This document shows, one piece after another, positions 45,322 through 57,043 of a DNA stretch of 64,000 bases (positions within the stretch are counted from its first letter, which is position 1; each line of letters begins with the position of its first letter). The notes beneath the pieces are model-generated. The model was not told where the DNA came from. It worked only from the letters and a program-made list of their open reading frames with translations, and made no database searches. The DNA is from Filobasidium wieringae (taxonomy: Eukaryota > Basidiomycota > Tremellomycetes > Filobasidiales > Filobasidiaceae), in contig BCIV01000008.1 of the NCBI GenBank assembly GCA_001600055.1, positions 558,001 to 622,000 on the forward strand, read 5' to 3'. The position numbers were made by a program, and so were the translations under genes.

Positions 45322-47796
45322 ATGTCGACTACCTCCAACCCATACAATGTACTTTCCCCCAACTCACTCGAATTCATGAACGTCCTCGAAAAGCAGCTAG
45401 CAGCAGAAGAATCGCAACGATTGGAAAATGGGTTTAATGGATCATACTACCCCGTCCAGCAGAGCATCAACAAGACTTTGCAGGGAAATAATATGAACAC
45501 GAATCAGAAATCCGTGGGATCTGACATTCCCCTCACTCCTGAGCTACTTGACGCTTTCGCGCAAGAGCTCTTGGCCGCTGGATTCTCCAAGGCAGAGATT
45601 GAGAGGTTCAAATCCGGCCAACGAGACTCCCTGAACACCAGTACCAACTCATACTCTAACGGACCGGATTTCGTTCCCACTTCCACAGCAGCGTTCACAA
45701 ACAAACCAGATAATTACCCTCAACCAGGTGTTCATACACCTGAAGCGTCTTCCTCCGGGAAATCCAGGAATGGAGCGACGGAATCGAACGCGTCTTCTCC
45801 GGTCAATCTGATCGGGAATGGGGTTCACATGGATTCGAAGAGGAAGGCTGAAGAGGAGGAGTTGGAGGGACACTTGAATGCTAGACGTCATTTGGAAGAC
45901 GACGGTAAGTGGGACTATGCGAAGCCTAGACGATCTAAAGGATTGACGGATCCGGCTTGAATGCAACAAAACAGACTCCTCAACAGACGAACCAGATTCA
46001 CGTAACAAGAAAGGCAACTTGAAGAAGAATTCAAGTCGACGGAAATCGACCAACGGTAGTTCTGCTGCTATGTCTCATGCTGGTGGTCCTCCCGAGGAAG
46101 ATGCACAGGCGAAAGCCTTGAAGAGGAAGAACCAGAACAGAGCGGCTCAAAAGGCTTTCAGGGAGAGGAGGGAGCAGAGAGTCAAGGATGTGAGTTGAAG
46201 TCCAGTTGGCTGAAGCCGATTTGGAACTGATCAGATGGATTGTACTGCAGTTGGAAGATAAAGTTGCCGAGCTGGAAGCTAGCAATGCTGGACGGACATT
46301 CGAGAATGAAAACCTGAAGCAGTTGCTCAGTAAACTTCAGAAGGAGAATTTGGCTTTGAAGGAAAGCAAGTTCACCTTCAACGTGCCGTTTCCTGGAGTG
46401 ACACCCGGAAACCTAAACCAAGCCAACGAATCGAGCGCCAGCACGAGCAAGCCTTCCAGCCCACCCTTGAGTACAGTCAACAGACGAAGCGAAGAACCTG
46501 CAACGACAAGCCTTCGCAAATTCAAGGAGATGAGCCCCGCTTCCACCTCGGGCATCTCCAACAACCTGAACTGTCCTTCCAATGACTCGCCGAACTCTGC
46601 GTTTGATGCATCCAGTGATGGAGCTTCTCCGCTTACCAGACGAGACACCTCGACTTCCAGCACCGGTGGGGTCGAACACGTTTTCAACCCTGAGCCGTAT
46701 AACGCTTTCGTCAGTCCAGGAGGGATCACTCAGTACACTCCCTTTGCTGCTGCCGCGGAGAATATCGTAGGGGGTGTGGATTTGCAGGCCATGTTGAACG
46801 TCTTCAAGGCTCAATACGGACAGAGACCTGCCGCTCAGCCCACCCCTGCAGGTCAATCGTTGTCTGGGTTTAGTGAATATCGCGAACCATCTGCGGATCC
46901 GTTGATCTCCTACCCTGGTATGGGTGGAGATGGCCCTGGACAGGATCTGAGTGGGGTAGAAGGCGATCTATTTGGGGACGACGAGGCTATGAACGAGTTC
47001 CTGAGGAGTTTGAGTCAACCGGATGATGCAGGGAACGGCGCTTATAACGTTGCAGATATTCTGAACGATCCTGCTTGGCCATCCCTCAATAACGTCAACA
47101 ATAGTAATAACAATGTTTCCTCTAGTGTCAGCCCTGATCAAGCGAGGGAAGATCCTTACTCTAGTCAACTCCGACCGAACCCTCCTTATTCCCGGGAAAG
47201 CACGGGTGCCACTTCCAACGGCGATCAATCCATCTCTGGTGCCTCCGCCTCGATCGACCCCACCTTTTCCCCAAGCAATTACTTCACCATGTCTCCCGAA
47301 CCCGGATTGCCTATGTCGGGATCAGGACAAGGGGTAGGAATAATGAGCACCATGGCTCCTGTCTCCTCTGCCAACTTTGATAGGACCGATGTGAATCTGA
47401 ACAACGTTAATACTGGTGGAATCTGTCCTTTGTCACACTTCCAGGCACAGACGGAGGGAATGAAGCCGGAACAGATCTGGGACACGTTCAAGGATCAGAT
47501 CGAGACTGGGCAATTGGATGTGAGTAGATTGAGGGTTTCACTATGAAAACGAAGAGATACTGATTTCATTAAACATTCTAGATTTCAAACGGATTCGATT
47601 TGGATGACCTTTGTGATAGTTTCAAGGCAAAGGCGAAATGTTCTGGTCGTGCGTAGTGTGACTTCGTTCTACGTCTCGCCAGTTCGCTGATACTAACGTT
47701 GCTCGCGCGATGTCAGTGGGACCCGTAATATCCGCCAACGATGTGCATCAGATCATTGGCACGTACAAGGATAAAACGACAAACCCGTTCCTCTAA
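45322..47796 (+). CDS. YAP1: YAP1/PAP1-type bZIP transcription factor (AP-1-like)
   Basis: Oxidative-stress regulator that is retained in the nucleus when its cysteines are oxidised. Exons 45322-45904, 45975-46189, 46251-47519, 47582-47648 and 47717-47796 join into 737 aa. The bZIP is unmistakable: ALKRKNQNRAAQKAFRERRE then QRVKDLEDKVAELEASNAGR with leucine heptads (LEDKVAEL, LKQLLSKL). Its N-Q-x-x-A-Q-x-x-F-R signature is that of the Yap/Pap1 class. The C-terminal cysteine-rich domain is present: GGICPLSHFQAQTEGMKPEQ, IWDTFKDQIETGQL, FDLDDLCDSFKAKAKCSGLG and PVISANDVHQIIGTYKDK. The nuclear-export signal is expected around DLDDLCDSF. The whole protein has only four Cys: one in SNNLNCPSND and three in the C-terminal domain. 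The start at 45322 follows CAAG and gives a conserved-looking beginning. Confidence 0.92.
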
Positions 47797-48676
47797 AAGA
47801 ACATCATGACCCTCCCTCAAATTTGCTACGCGCTTTTTTATGATTGAGCCCTCCCGTTCCTGCTTGTATGTGATATCTTTCTCCATAAGGACTAATTCTC
47901 CGATTCATGCTCCCCCCCTTTCTCGTATCCCGTTCGACGTGTTGTGAATGTACTTGTAGATGTACTTTGTAAGCTACGTTATATAGATATCGTATACCTA
48001 CCCCAAAAGAGCAACGCCGAGTCAGAGATCGAGATAGAGGGATTGATAAAAGCGCGCATCCGTCGGGCTATCGTCAGCTGAAACGCGCGATTCGATCGAC
48101 GGCTCCGACGCACGCACTAAATCGCCGAGGTGAGATTCCCGAGTGGAGGTCAGAGGGGCAGCAGTGGAGATTTTGGAGGTGAAAGGTGGAGAACGAATTG
48201 GAGCTTGCGATGCAACGCCGATACCTGGGTTTTTCGAGAGCCTGTCTGTGCGTCATTGCCCGGGTCATGGTAGATGAACTTGACACCGTCCACATGCTAG
48301 ACCATCGCCAGGGTTGCAGCTGGAGCTTGGTAAGGATTACCTCCATCCACATGACAAACAATACATCCGCGATCACGATAGTGAAGGATCGCCGAAATCC
48401 GTTAGCGCGATGGAATGAAACGAAGGAACGGCGTTGATGATCAACTTTTTTGCTGAGCAAGCACTAAACGACGTAAACGAGATGATTCCAAGATCCAAGA
48501 CCGAGCGAAGCTAGTCGAGCACTGGCTATATATAGAGGTGAACAGTTGCTAGTCGAAGGGATACAAGATCTGTTCGTCACACTCAAACACTTGTCTACTC
48601 TACCACACCCAGCTATCAGCTACAACTCGCAACTCGCGCATATCTCTTATCATCTATCATCTCTTCTATCTTCACA
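47797..48676. other. Intergenic region between YAP1-like gene and small PPxY gene
   Basis: About 880 bp. The first part is probably the YAP1-like 3' untranslated region, the last 150 bp a TATA promoter (listed separately). The minus-strand frame at 48074-48460 is open but shows no conserved features and is not called. Confidence 0.5.
48527..48534 (+). promoter_or_regulatory. TATA box of the small PPxY gene
   Basis: TATATATA, followed by GAGG, 143 bp upstream of the start codon at 48677. It is one of the clearest TATA boxes in the window. Confidence 0.55.
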
Positions 48677-49290
48677 ATGGCTCAATCAAACATCATTCCT
48701 CAATCCATCACCAAGGACTCGGCCTATGTTCTGATCTCCCGGGATCTCTACTTTTCTCCCGAAGCTGCTCTTGACTCTTCGTATGTACTCTTTAACTGTC
48801 GTTGCGTATGATCCCGATCCTGACCAGACACTCGATCTCTTAGATACACAGTTAATGTCATCGCGCAATACATTCGTAACAAGCAAGCTCAGAGGATCAC
48901 ACCTTTCCTGCTACACAACAAGCTCGTTCGTCTACAAGCCCGACTAGCTCGATCACCCACCGTATGTCTCGCTGCTCATCCTATCACCCATGACTCTCGC
49001 TGATCGTTTCTATTACATCCGAACAGATCCCCGAAGCATGGCTCGCAGCTCAGTTCCAAACCGCTCGATCCCTCTGTTCCGTCCCATCCACCTTCACTTC
49101 TGAATCCTACATCAAGCGACTCCTCCTCACCTCTAGTTCGGCTTCTACCAGTAGGACCGGTTCCGAATACGGTTCTTCCATCTCTCGTCAAACCACACTC
49201 GATTCCGAATTCAACGTACGATCGAAGCGCGGAGAGGCAAAGGAATTCAGGGAAGAGGATTGGATCGAGGGCCCTCCCGCTTATGCTTAA
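48677..49290 (+). CDS. Small protein ending in a PPxY motif, unknown function
   Basis: Exons 48677-48780, 48844-48961 and 49027-49290 join in frame into 161 aa. The first half is helical and basic (YTVNVIAQYIRNKQAQRITP, FLLHNKLVRLQARLARSPTI) with a preceding DSAYVLISRDLYFSPEAALD. The second half is Ser/Thr-rich with acidic patches, ending EEDWIEGPPAYA. PPAY near the C-terminus is a PPxY motif, the usual docking site for WW domains such as those of the Rsp5/Nedd4 ubiquitin ligase. No signal peptide or membrane segment. I do not recognise the family. A strong TATA box upstream suggests regulated expression. Confidence 0.75.
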
Positions 49291-49573
49291 ATAACCCGAC
49301 AATCGACCGAACAAACTAGACATTGGAGGATGGACAATAGATGGAGAACCCTCTCCCACTGTATTATCATTTGTAAATTATCCTTTAAATAGAGTTTCGT
49401 TTCGAGCTGTAATCGGTATAATAATGCTCGAGGTCTCGATTAATATATACATGCGCACGGTATCGTGATTGGATTGCGGATTGCACATATCCAATCCGGT
49501 TCGTCAACAGACTGTATCTCTTTCAGGATACACATAAAGCTCGTCATGTCATTCATCCGGTAAAATCATTCTT

Positions 49574-52212
49574 TCAGCTGGTAAATCCAGCCCAGTCGAA
49601 ACTGGCTTCCACAGGGTCGCGCCTGAGAGCTTCATATTTTGCTCGAGAAGGTCTCCAAATCCTACTGGTATAGTCGTCGGAGCAAGTAAGGATCTTGAGA
49701 GGCGAAAACAAGCAGAAAAGTTATTATCTAGCGACAAATACACCGACATTACGCCGAACTCACTCGATCGTGCGCCCAGTCCGTCGCGCTCAATTCCCTA
49801 CTATGCCCATTCTGAGCGATAAGAACCGCTCGAATCGTCCGCGATCCGCCTTTCTCCTCGGTATGGCTAGCGTCCAAGTGTTTTCGAGTATGTTGACCAG
49901 TCTCCCAGGCAAACAAAGCACCTTTTCTGCCCCCGCATGAAATGTATCGCTCGCAAGGTGAGATGGACAACTTCAGGTAGAAATTGGACAAGGTAAGATC
50001 CGGGTGATAGTAAGTCAAAGGGAAACGAGCTGAGAGATCATGCGTGGAGTAAGCGGTGATGCTTTGAAAAAAGCCAAGTCCAGTAGTCAGTACTTCAGTT
50101 GACTCATCCACCAAAAGATAAACATACTGGCTAGCCCCGTCCAACGAATAGATCATCCCGCTCTTGACCGCTTCGACCATATGGATGATACCTCGGCTTC
50201 GACTAGAGGTTTCTAGGGTCCTGTCTTCGCTGCATTGAACAGGTTGAGTGAGGAATTTGCGTGTCTTGCTAGTCCTAAGATCCCATAGCTTGATGACGCT
50301 ACAAGGCACAAAAGAAGCCGTAAGAGGATAAGATCCGTCGATATGGACAGGGGAGATCTTACCCATCCGACGAACTGCCAGAGGCCAGATGATACATGTT
50401 CGACTTTAAGGGCACCAGACTCGTCACACTTTGCGAGCTTGCCCCCGGCTACACCCAGTACACGAATCATCAGCATACTAGTGCCGACTTGTATCGACAG
50501 TCCGCTTACCCCATAACGTTCCTTCCTCCCAACAACATGGTGTGCCTGTTTGATGGAAAGGACTGGCCAGATATGATGATCCGGCGCTTCAGCTCCTCTT
50601 GCTCTCTTCAAGCGATCGGCAGCTGGTTGCTCTCCAGTGATGCTGCTGTGACGGGAAGAAGTTCGAAGATCATATATATGAATATGCCCATCTCTTCCTG
50701 CGCTTGCTAACGTATCTGCAGATACAAGGATATCTTAGCGTTTGTGAGCCTGTGCAATCAGAGCGGGACTTACTCGGATCATACCAAACACAACTCTTCA
50801 CACTAGCATTATGACCCATAAGTCTCGCGATCATCCCATCTGCTTTCTCCGAACCTTCGTAACCTGCCTCGATTCTCGACGTATCCCAGACGACTGAGCT
50901 CTGATCCGCTGATGCAGTAGCAATACGTCGATCATCCTCGGACCATTTGACGTCGAAGATTGCGTTAGTGTGAGGTGCATAAAGTCCTTCTTTCAATTGA
51001 TAAGGCTCGTCCGTTTCCTCCCCTTCGTCCGTCGATGGTTTCTGCCTGATCGAACTTCCCGCTCCAGCTCCGGACCACTCATCCGAAGCATCCCAACAAG
51101 TATCCAAAGAAACCGCACTCTTGTCCGTGTCCCAAACCCTAACACCCCCACTCTCCGTCCCAATCGCCGCATACCTGCCCTCAGCTCTGTTCCAGGCATC
51201 TTTAGCTGAATGAGAAAAGGCACAGGCGTATGATGATGTCCAATCTCGAGTAGTAGGACTGGCATGATTGGGATTGGGCTCTACCCGGTAGACGTCCCGC
51301 ATGTTGTGCGAGACGAATTGGTGCAGGTAAGAAGGGTTCGTAGGTTGAAATGGGTCTTGAAGAGTTGTCACTGGGTAGTCATCGGGGTATCGGCATGTGA
51401 TGTCTAAATCTTAAGATAAGGAGATACGTACTCTGATGCTGAGGAATACGTTTGCCCATCTTCAAGGTACTAGTCATCTTCTGGAACCCAATCCTGGTCG
51501 GAGGCATCCCGATCAAGCTCCCCTTTCGTCTACTACTTCCATAATCTTCCATATCATCATCCTGATCCTCGACGATATTCTCAGCTTGGATGGTTTGAAG
51601 AGTCTCATCTTCCTGATCTGCCATTTCGATGTCACTCGAATCGTCGACATTGAAAACCTCATGCTCGGTCCCAGATTCGTTGGACATCTTGATTGGACTG
51701 GAAAATTGAAAAGGACCCATTCCACTCAAACCTGAACCTTCTGCTCGAACTCCCTTCCTCTCCCTGCCTCTTCCTAGACCAGCTCTAGCTTGTAAAGACC
51801 CCGGTCGAGCCCCGAGGGAAGCTCGCCTATCCTCTTCAACCTGTTTAGCACGAAGTGTAGCCTTACAGAGTTCATCCCAGCCTGAAGTCAGACGACGTTT
51901 TTTCTCAGTTGAATCGGGTGAATTAGGGCCACTAGGATGAGATGAAGTTGAGAATCGAGGTTTTAAAAGGGTTTGTTGATGTTTCCGCTTGACTGTAGAG
52001 GTAGCCGAGGGGAGGACGAGCTCCGTTCCAGTCGAGGTCAATGCGGGAAATCTTGGAATCATGGATGTGGATGTATGTGTAGAGCTGGGTATAAACGTGC
52101 TGTCGGATAGAGGACTGCTAGGGCAAAGGGCCATATCCTGACCGAGTCTGGAACTAGAGCCAGATGGATTGAGGAAGGAGACAGAGTTTGGGGAGATGGG
52201 ACATAGCGGCAT
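49574..52212 (-). CDS. CDT2: WD40 protein Cdt2/DTL, CRL4 ubiquitin-ligase substrate receptor
   Basis: Cdt2 recruits PCNA-bound Cdt1 and other S-phase substrates to CUL4-DDB1. The first 280 residues are a Ser/Pro-rich extension with KRKHQQTLLKPRFSTSSHPS and acidic runs (EDQDDDMEDYGSSRRKGSL). WD40 repeats then follow: YAAIGTESGGVRVWDTDKSA, HTNAIFDVKWSEDDRRIATA, SADQSSVVWDTSRI, GHNASVKSCVWYDP, the DWD-type segment SAGRDGHIHIYDLR, SDGVIKLWDLRTSKTRKFL, FYLKLSISPCERYISCGGRK and ELSATDWAHDRILTCSDDYT. The last exon ends SRIWRPSRAKYEAL and FDWAGFTS at 49574. Repeat content and the order HTNAIFDVKW through SGGxKG-like block match Cdt2 rather than other WD40 proteins. At least four introns. Confidence 0.87.
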
Positions 52213-52863
52213 GCTAGCGGTGCCAGGATACAGAACTAAGTTGAAGAGAGTCTGAGTGGTAAGGTGATGGAGGATGACGAACTATGCTTGAGGATGCGAT
52301 GATGGAGCGAAATAAGAGGTGCCGCCGTAAATGAATCAGTCACGTCACGTCAAAAGCGCGTAGCTACGCGTTTGACTGGGCAGAATGAGGAATGATATCG
52401 TCTGATAGCTGATAGTTAGACAGCTCTTTCCCTTCGGAGTGATCACCAATTCAAACGTGCGTAATTGAGGCAAGTTACAAAGCCAAGTTGAACAATTCCC
52501 CAGAAAGTTGCACAGCCTTTGACCCGAGGTTGGCCTGGGTGAACTTGGAGGGAAGTCACAGAAGTCGGCGCATTTGACGATCAAAGCAAGGTAGTCGAAC
52601 GGGACGTTGCGACTGCGATTGTAACAGAAAAGGAAAGCTGTGATAATATTGATAGGGTGTGGATGCATATTTGTGTTCCACGTGTATTTCGTAATCATGT
52701 GTAAGTAGTGTCCATGCAGTCATTCGCAGAAGCGCCTCCTTCTCTGTCTTGATCACGATCGTGATCAAATCCCGCTGTACAGTCCCCAAACAGAAGTCAA
52801 AGGTCCGTCCCTATCGAGTGTAGCGATGTCAGATATCTTATCAGGTTGTAGATTTGCTTTCCC
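52213..52863. other. Intergenic region, CDT2 upstream and invertase 3' side
   Basis: 650 bp between two minus-strand genes. The CDT2 promoter should lie next to 52212; an ACGTCACGT element (GTCACGTCACG) occurs near 52339-52349. No gene seen. Confidence 0.45.
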
Positions 52864-55800
52864 TCACCAAACAAGACCCTGACTTGTGTTAGCCGGTCGG
52901 TCTGGCCATGCGTTGACTGAAAATAGATGTCATGCTGGATTAGTACTCGGTCCGACACCAGTTGTGAAATGGTAGGACTCACCTAATCCATCCCACAGCT
53001 CCAAATCTTCAACTCGTATGGGAGTGTCCAAGGTTTGAGGGACAAGGAGTCCTGCGCCTACGGATCCGGAGTACCAAGGATAACTGTGTGAGATTGCAAT
53101 TGAATCAACTTTAAAAGTATCGTTTCAACTGAACGTTGGGGACTTACACTCTGGTAGTTAATGCAAATTCATCGTTTGCGTAGATCTCGATGACCGAGTT
53201 GTCAACGTATACAGTCAAGGAGAGGGTCTTGGTGTCCTGCCCAGCAATAGGCCAAATCCTGAGTTTTCCCATCTCAGTAGCAGAGCCGTCTGCAAAAAGA
53301 AGGTTGCGTTGAGCGCAGTATAGCTTCAACTTCAGCAGGCACGCTTACATGATTTGAGTATCGAGCTGTTGTTTCGAACAACTGTAAGTTCCTCTGCGAT
53401 TGGGTCGTACAGGATGTCCTACACCGTGCCAGGGCCCGTCAATTAGATATGATCTCTGTAACATGCTCGATTGAAAGGCGCTCACGGTATACTCGTCGGT
53501 AGAAGCTAGAACACGCATTCCGAATTGACCAGTCGCATTATTGGCAAACGTATAATTTGCCGACCTAAACAACGGGTCAGTGGTGACCTTCCCAAGCGTC
53601 AAGATCTAGATTCAACTCACACTCTGTAGAACCTGCCACTCGGCTGAGTATCGAGCTCCATGAATCCCGCCGCCTTGAGCTCATCATCGTTCAACTTTGT
53701 GACTCTAGACCCTTGCCTATAGGCATCGACCGTCTCTTGTACAACCTTCTGTCCTACGGTATAGACCGTGATGGATCCGTCCGTCTCATTCTTGACGCCC
53801 CATGATCCCTTCTCATACAGCCCCTTCGCGCTGGGAGAAACGTTTCGAGTGTATTTGATACGGATATCTCGGAAGAGGGTGAACGCTCCCTGTTCCACAT
53901 GCGTCAGTGAGAGACTGACATACCCACCGAGATGCGACCCACTTGATATCCTTGTTGATGCGCAAGAACCATATCCTCATCATCCTGAAATCTACCTATC
54001 AGCTCAGCCTACGTGTCGGACGACGATACAAGCTTACCTCGTAAGTCCAACCGACCATCACATGCCTCGAAGCACCACCAGCAGTGTAAGGTACGCTGAC
54101 AAAAGCATAAGCGGAACCCCAGTCTGCAACACCTCTATCCCCAGGTCGTACCTTCTTTCAGACTTCTTTCTTTCTTGCTAAGATATGAGAGTGGGAAGGG
54201 ACTCACGCGAAGAGGATTTCGCTAGTCAATCCGCCAGAAGGGGCGAGGCTGTAATTGACCGCTGCCCATAATGGCCAATGCATCTGATGATCGTCCCGTC
54301 CTGAGCATGGCCAAAGCAGGAAATTTCAATATTCCAGTCCAGGCACAGATAAAAAAAAAAAACAGGAAACCCCCACCTCGCTCAGTACCCATTCCGATGA
54401 TATCGACTGCAGTCTCATCGTCCCCGTCATCCTTCGCATAACCAGTCTCGTTCAATCTAGCGATGAAAGCCGTCTCGAAGTTGATTCCAAAGTCTGGTAT
54501 TCATCAAACAGAGAAAGCCGACCACAAAGAAAACCTATCAATAATCTTCCTATCGTTGTCCCAGCTTGAAACGCTCTGCCAAACTCACTGCCGCTACATT
54601 CGCCCCAACTCGCTCTCAGCTCATCTACCCCGAAAAACCGTCCCAACCAATCCCACCTGGTGAACTCGCCCTCTTCCATTTGACTGTAGAGCCAAAGATG
54701 GGGGCCCAGACCTACTTGTCCCCCTGAGAGGGAAGAGAACCAGTGGGTCGGCGAGTAGGAGATGTTGTTTCCGCTGGAGGAGAGGAGCCGAGCGAGTGAT
54801 GGAGATTGGAAAACGTATGGATCTCTGAATCCGGCTGACGATTAGAGATTCATCAGCTCTGACGACGGGTTCTAACGGTTCCCCATCAAAGGCAGAAAGC
54901 AATCCCCAAACAAGACCCACTTAAATTCTGCTCCGGCCAAGTCCAAATAACAGGAATTCCCCCCTTCTCTGGGCCCCATCCAAGTTTCTTCCAACTCTCA
55001 CCCCCATCCTCCGTCCATGCTAAACTCTGCGATTCCGTCCCCTCTTGTTCCCCCGCGACCGCCCCCAACGCTCCAAAGGTGACGCTGGTGTAGATTATGG
55101 TAGGGAAACCGAGGTGACCTTTAGGAATTATCGTTCCGTCAAATACGGCACGGATGTCTTGGATCTGAGATGGGTAGAGGGTTCGATGACCTTCTGAGCC
55201 GTGGACTATGGGTTTAGATGGGATGGGAGTCGATGGTTTGCATGCAAGAGAGAGGGTGGATCAGGAACTTGCTGAAATTCGGAGAGGAAATACTAGAACG
55301 TACAGTCATACCAATGAGTAAAATCTTGCGAATGAGCCTACCACGATCAGGTTTGATATCAATATCACATCCTCCTTAAAAACGTTCAAGCAGATGAAAC
55401 AATGCTTACTGCTCCTTGTGACACTACACATCATTCAACCGACCAATATCAGTCGAGTATTCACAGAAGCGCAATAGCGCGTGAAAGTGAAGACTCACTG
55501 TTCCCGCCAGTTAGATGTCGAGTAGTAGTCTGATAGCCTGCATGAAGACTTCCATCTTCTCTCCAAAACAGGCCCATCGGGTCTAGACGAATGAAGTCGG
55601 TTGTCAGTTCCTCCCTGCCCAGCCCCCAGCTCAGCTAAGTAGGACCAACCGTTCATCCATCCTTCAGGAGCGATAAACCTGGCCTTGGGTCGAAAGGTGT
55701 TGAAAAGCGTAGCGTTCCCACATTCAGCCAAGATCTCCGAAGTGGTGTAGCTGGATTGATCGGTGCATGCTGAAGACTCGTTTGAGGATCTTTGTGAGAG

Positions 55801-55875
55801 GAGGTATTCTTGGCCTGGTTGGAAGGTTGCCGAGGCGAGTATAGGAAGCAGAGGTATGAGGGCGAGGTATAACAT
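52864..55875 (-). CDS. Secreted GH32 beta-fructofuranosidase (invertase-type)
   Basis: Hydrolyses or transfers fructosyl units of sucrose-like sugars outside the cell. The N-terminus MLYLALIPLLPILASATFQP is a signal peptide. GH32 landmarks in order: the nucleophile motif APEGWMNDPMGLFW (split by an intron after WMN), HAGYQ, the RDP motif GFRDPYVFQSPSLARLLSSS, then WGECSGSEF followed by GINFETAFIARLNETGY. NFET probably carries the acid/base Glu, as in fungal sucrose/fructosyltransferase-type GH32 enzymes, in place of the classical WECP. The C-terminal beta-sandwich shows QPSGRFYRV, LTVYVDNSVIEIYANDEFAL and VEDLELWDGL, ending NAWPDRPANTSQGLVW at 52864. More than eight introns; one has a 12-base A tract (54351-54362, a T tract on the coding strand). 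All core motifs are intact. Substrate preference is not decided here. Confidence 0.9.
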
Positions 55876-56023
55876 GTTTGTTGGCCAAGGGAGGAGAAGT
55901 GGGCGTAGAGATCCGTTGAAAATGATCCTGTCGAAATATAAGAACGAGCTATCGCTTGCTCATTCGCGGAAGAACATCGGAAGGTTATAGGGGCTAAACC
56001 AATTACTCCCGCCGGCTTTGGCT

Positions 56024-56035
56024 TGACGTCACGTG
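56024..56035. promoter_or_regulatory. CRE palindrome overlapping an E-box
   Basis: TGACGTCA at 56024-56031 shares two bases with CACGTG at 56030-56035. The first is the classical ATF/CREB bZIP site, the second a bHLH site. Binding is inferred from motif identity only. Confidence 0.55.
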
Positions 56036-56073
56036 ATAACGCATTGGGCCGATCAGAATCTATGCGTTATCAC
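56033..56073. repeat. 12-bp inverted repeat with GATA cores
   Basis: Arms GTGATAACGCAT (56033-56044) and ATGCGTTATCAC (56062-56073) are exact reverse complements, separated by 17 bases. Each arm holds a GATAA core, the recognition sequence of fungal GATA factors. It lies in the divergent promoter region and abuts the CRE/E-box. Confidence 0.8.
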
Positions 56074-56184
56074 CCGATGCAGGTCTCGACCTTCCTGAGC
56101 TCGATATCCTCGTTTCTGGACTTTTTACCTCGAGTTCCTTCATCCATTCGAAACCACGACCATCCACAGAGACACACGCAAATA

Positions 56185-56780
56185 ATGTTACCAGTCGGAG
56201 ATATCTTACAAAGAACAGTCGTATTCGGTTGCGTCGGTGTCAGCGTAAGTACATCCCGAATCACATCCCTCCAACGTTCTCAGGCTGATCTCCAGTCCAT
56301 CTTCCCGATCGCTACGATACGGTGATTCGTCAGACCTGGGCATGCGTAGCAGCATGGCAAGGGCACTCGGCCCGAATGAACAGGGCTCATGACGTGAGTG
56401 TCCTTCTATCTCGCACCGCACGAGACTGAAATTGACGAGTGATAATCGCCTCTTCCCCTTTCCCATGATCCTCAATTCGTTCCACACCGACAACTCTCTT
56501 GAGGAAAACAGATGTGGTTGAAATCACAAGGACTACCTGCGGGGACTCTGGTAAGTCTCCCCTCTGCTCATACCTCCTCTTTCATACCCTCTCTTTACCC
56601 TATCGACCAACGCACAAAACCTCATTTATCTACCTACACCTCCTTCCCCCTTCCGCTTCCACCCATCGAACAAACTTGTACGAAAACTAACCGTCTTATG
56701 TTCACTTTGATCTCGATTAGCCACCACCACCTTCAGACTTGAAAGGAAACGTTCAGATCCAAAATGGGAATCCTACGTAA
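56185..56780 (+). CDS. Small COX14-like mitochondrial protein (tentative)
   Basis: Four tiny exons (56185-56244, 56334-56393, 56512-56550, 56721-56780) join in frame into 72 aa. The sequence MLPVGDILQRTVVFGCVGVS runs into TWACVAAWQGHSARMN, a short hydrophobic segment starting after a conserved-looking D-x-L-x-R-T pattern. Then follow RAHDMWLKSQGLPAGTLPPP and the polar end VQIQNGNPT. The pattern D-x-x-x-R-x-T-V-x-G-hydrophobic is like the N-terminal part of COX14-type cytochrome c oxidase assembly proteins, small single-pass proteins of the mitochondrial inner membrane. The splice frame is consistent, which supports a gene; the family assignment is a weak motif match. Confidence 0.55.
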
Positions 56781-57043
56781 TGATCATCCATGTTGACCAG
56801 GGAGGAGATCGACCGGGGATCTCAAAGACACGACGGGACAGGAAGAGACGAAGCTTGACACGTTGGATAGAAACGTCCTCGGGTCTATTGAGGCCGAATG
56901 GAAGATATGAACAGAAACAAATCATCATCCGGTTGAGAATGGGGAGTCGAAACAATTGGCATCTTCTTGTACACATGTATTTAAACCAAAACATAATCCC
57001 CTCCTACGTCTTTCTTTTAGTACAGCCCATGCTCTCCTCCCGC

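Larger units (their letters stand above)
55876..56184. promoter_or_regulatory. Divergent promoter invertase / COX14-like gene
   Basis: 309 bp between divergent start codons. It contains TGACGTCA (56024-56031) overlapping CACGTG (56030-56035), then a 12-bp inverted repeat of GATA-type sequence, both listed separately. Confidence 0.6.

Noticed and set aside
48074..48460. Minus-strand open frame of 128 aa
   Set aside because: No recognisable motif or splice support; it lies in the 3' flank of the YAP1-like gene.
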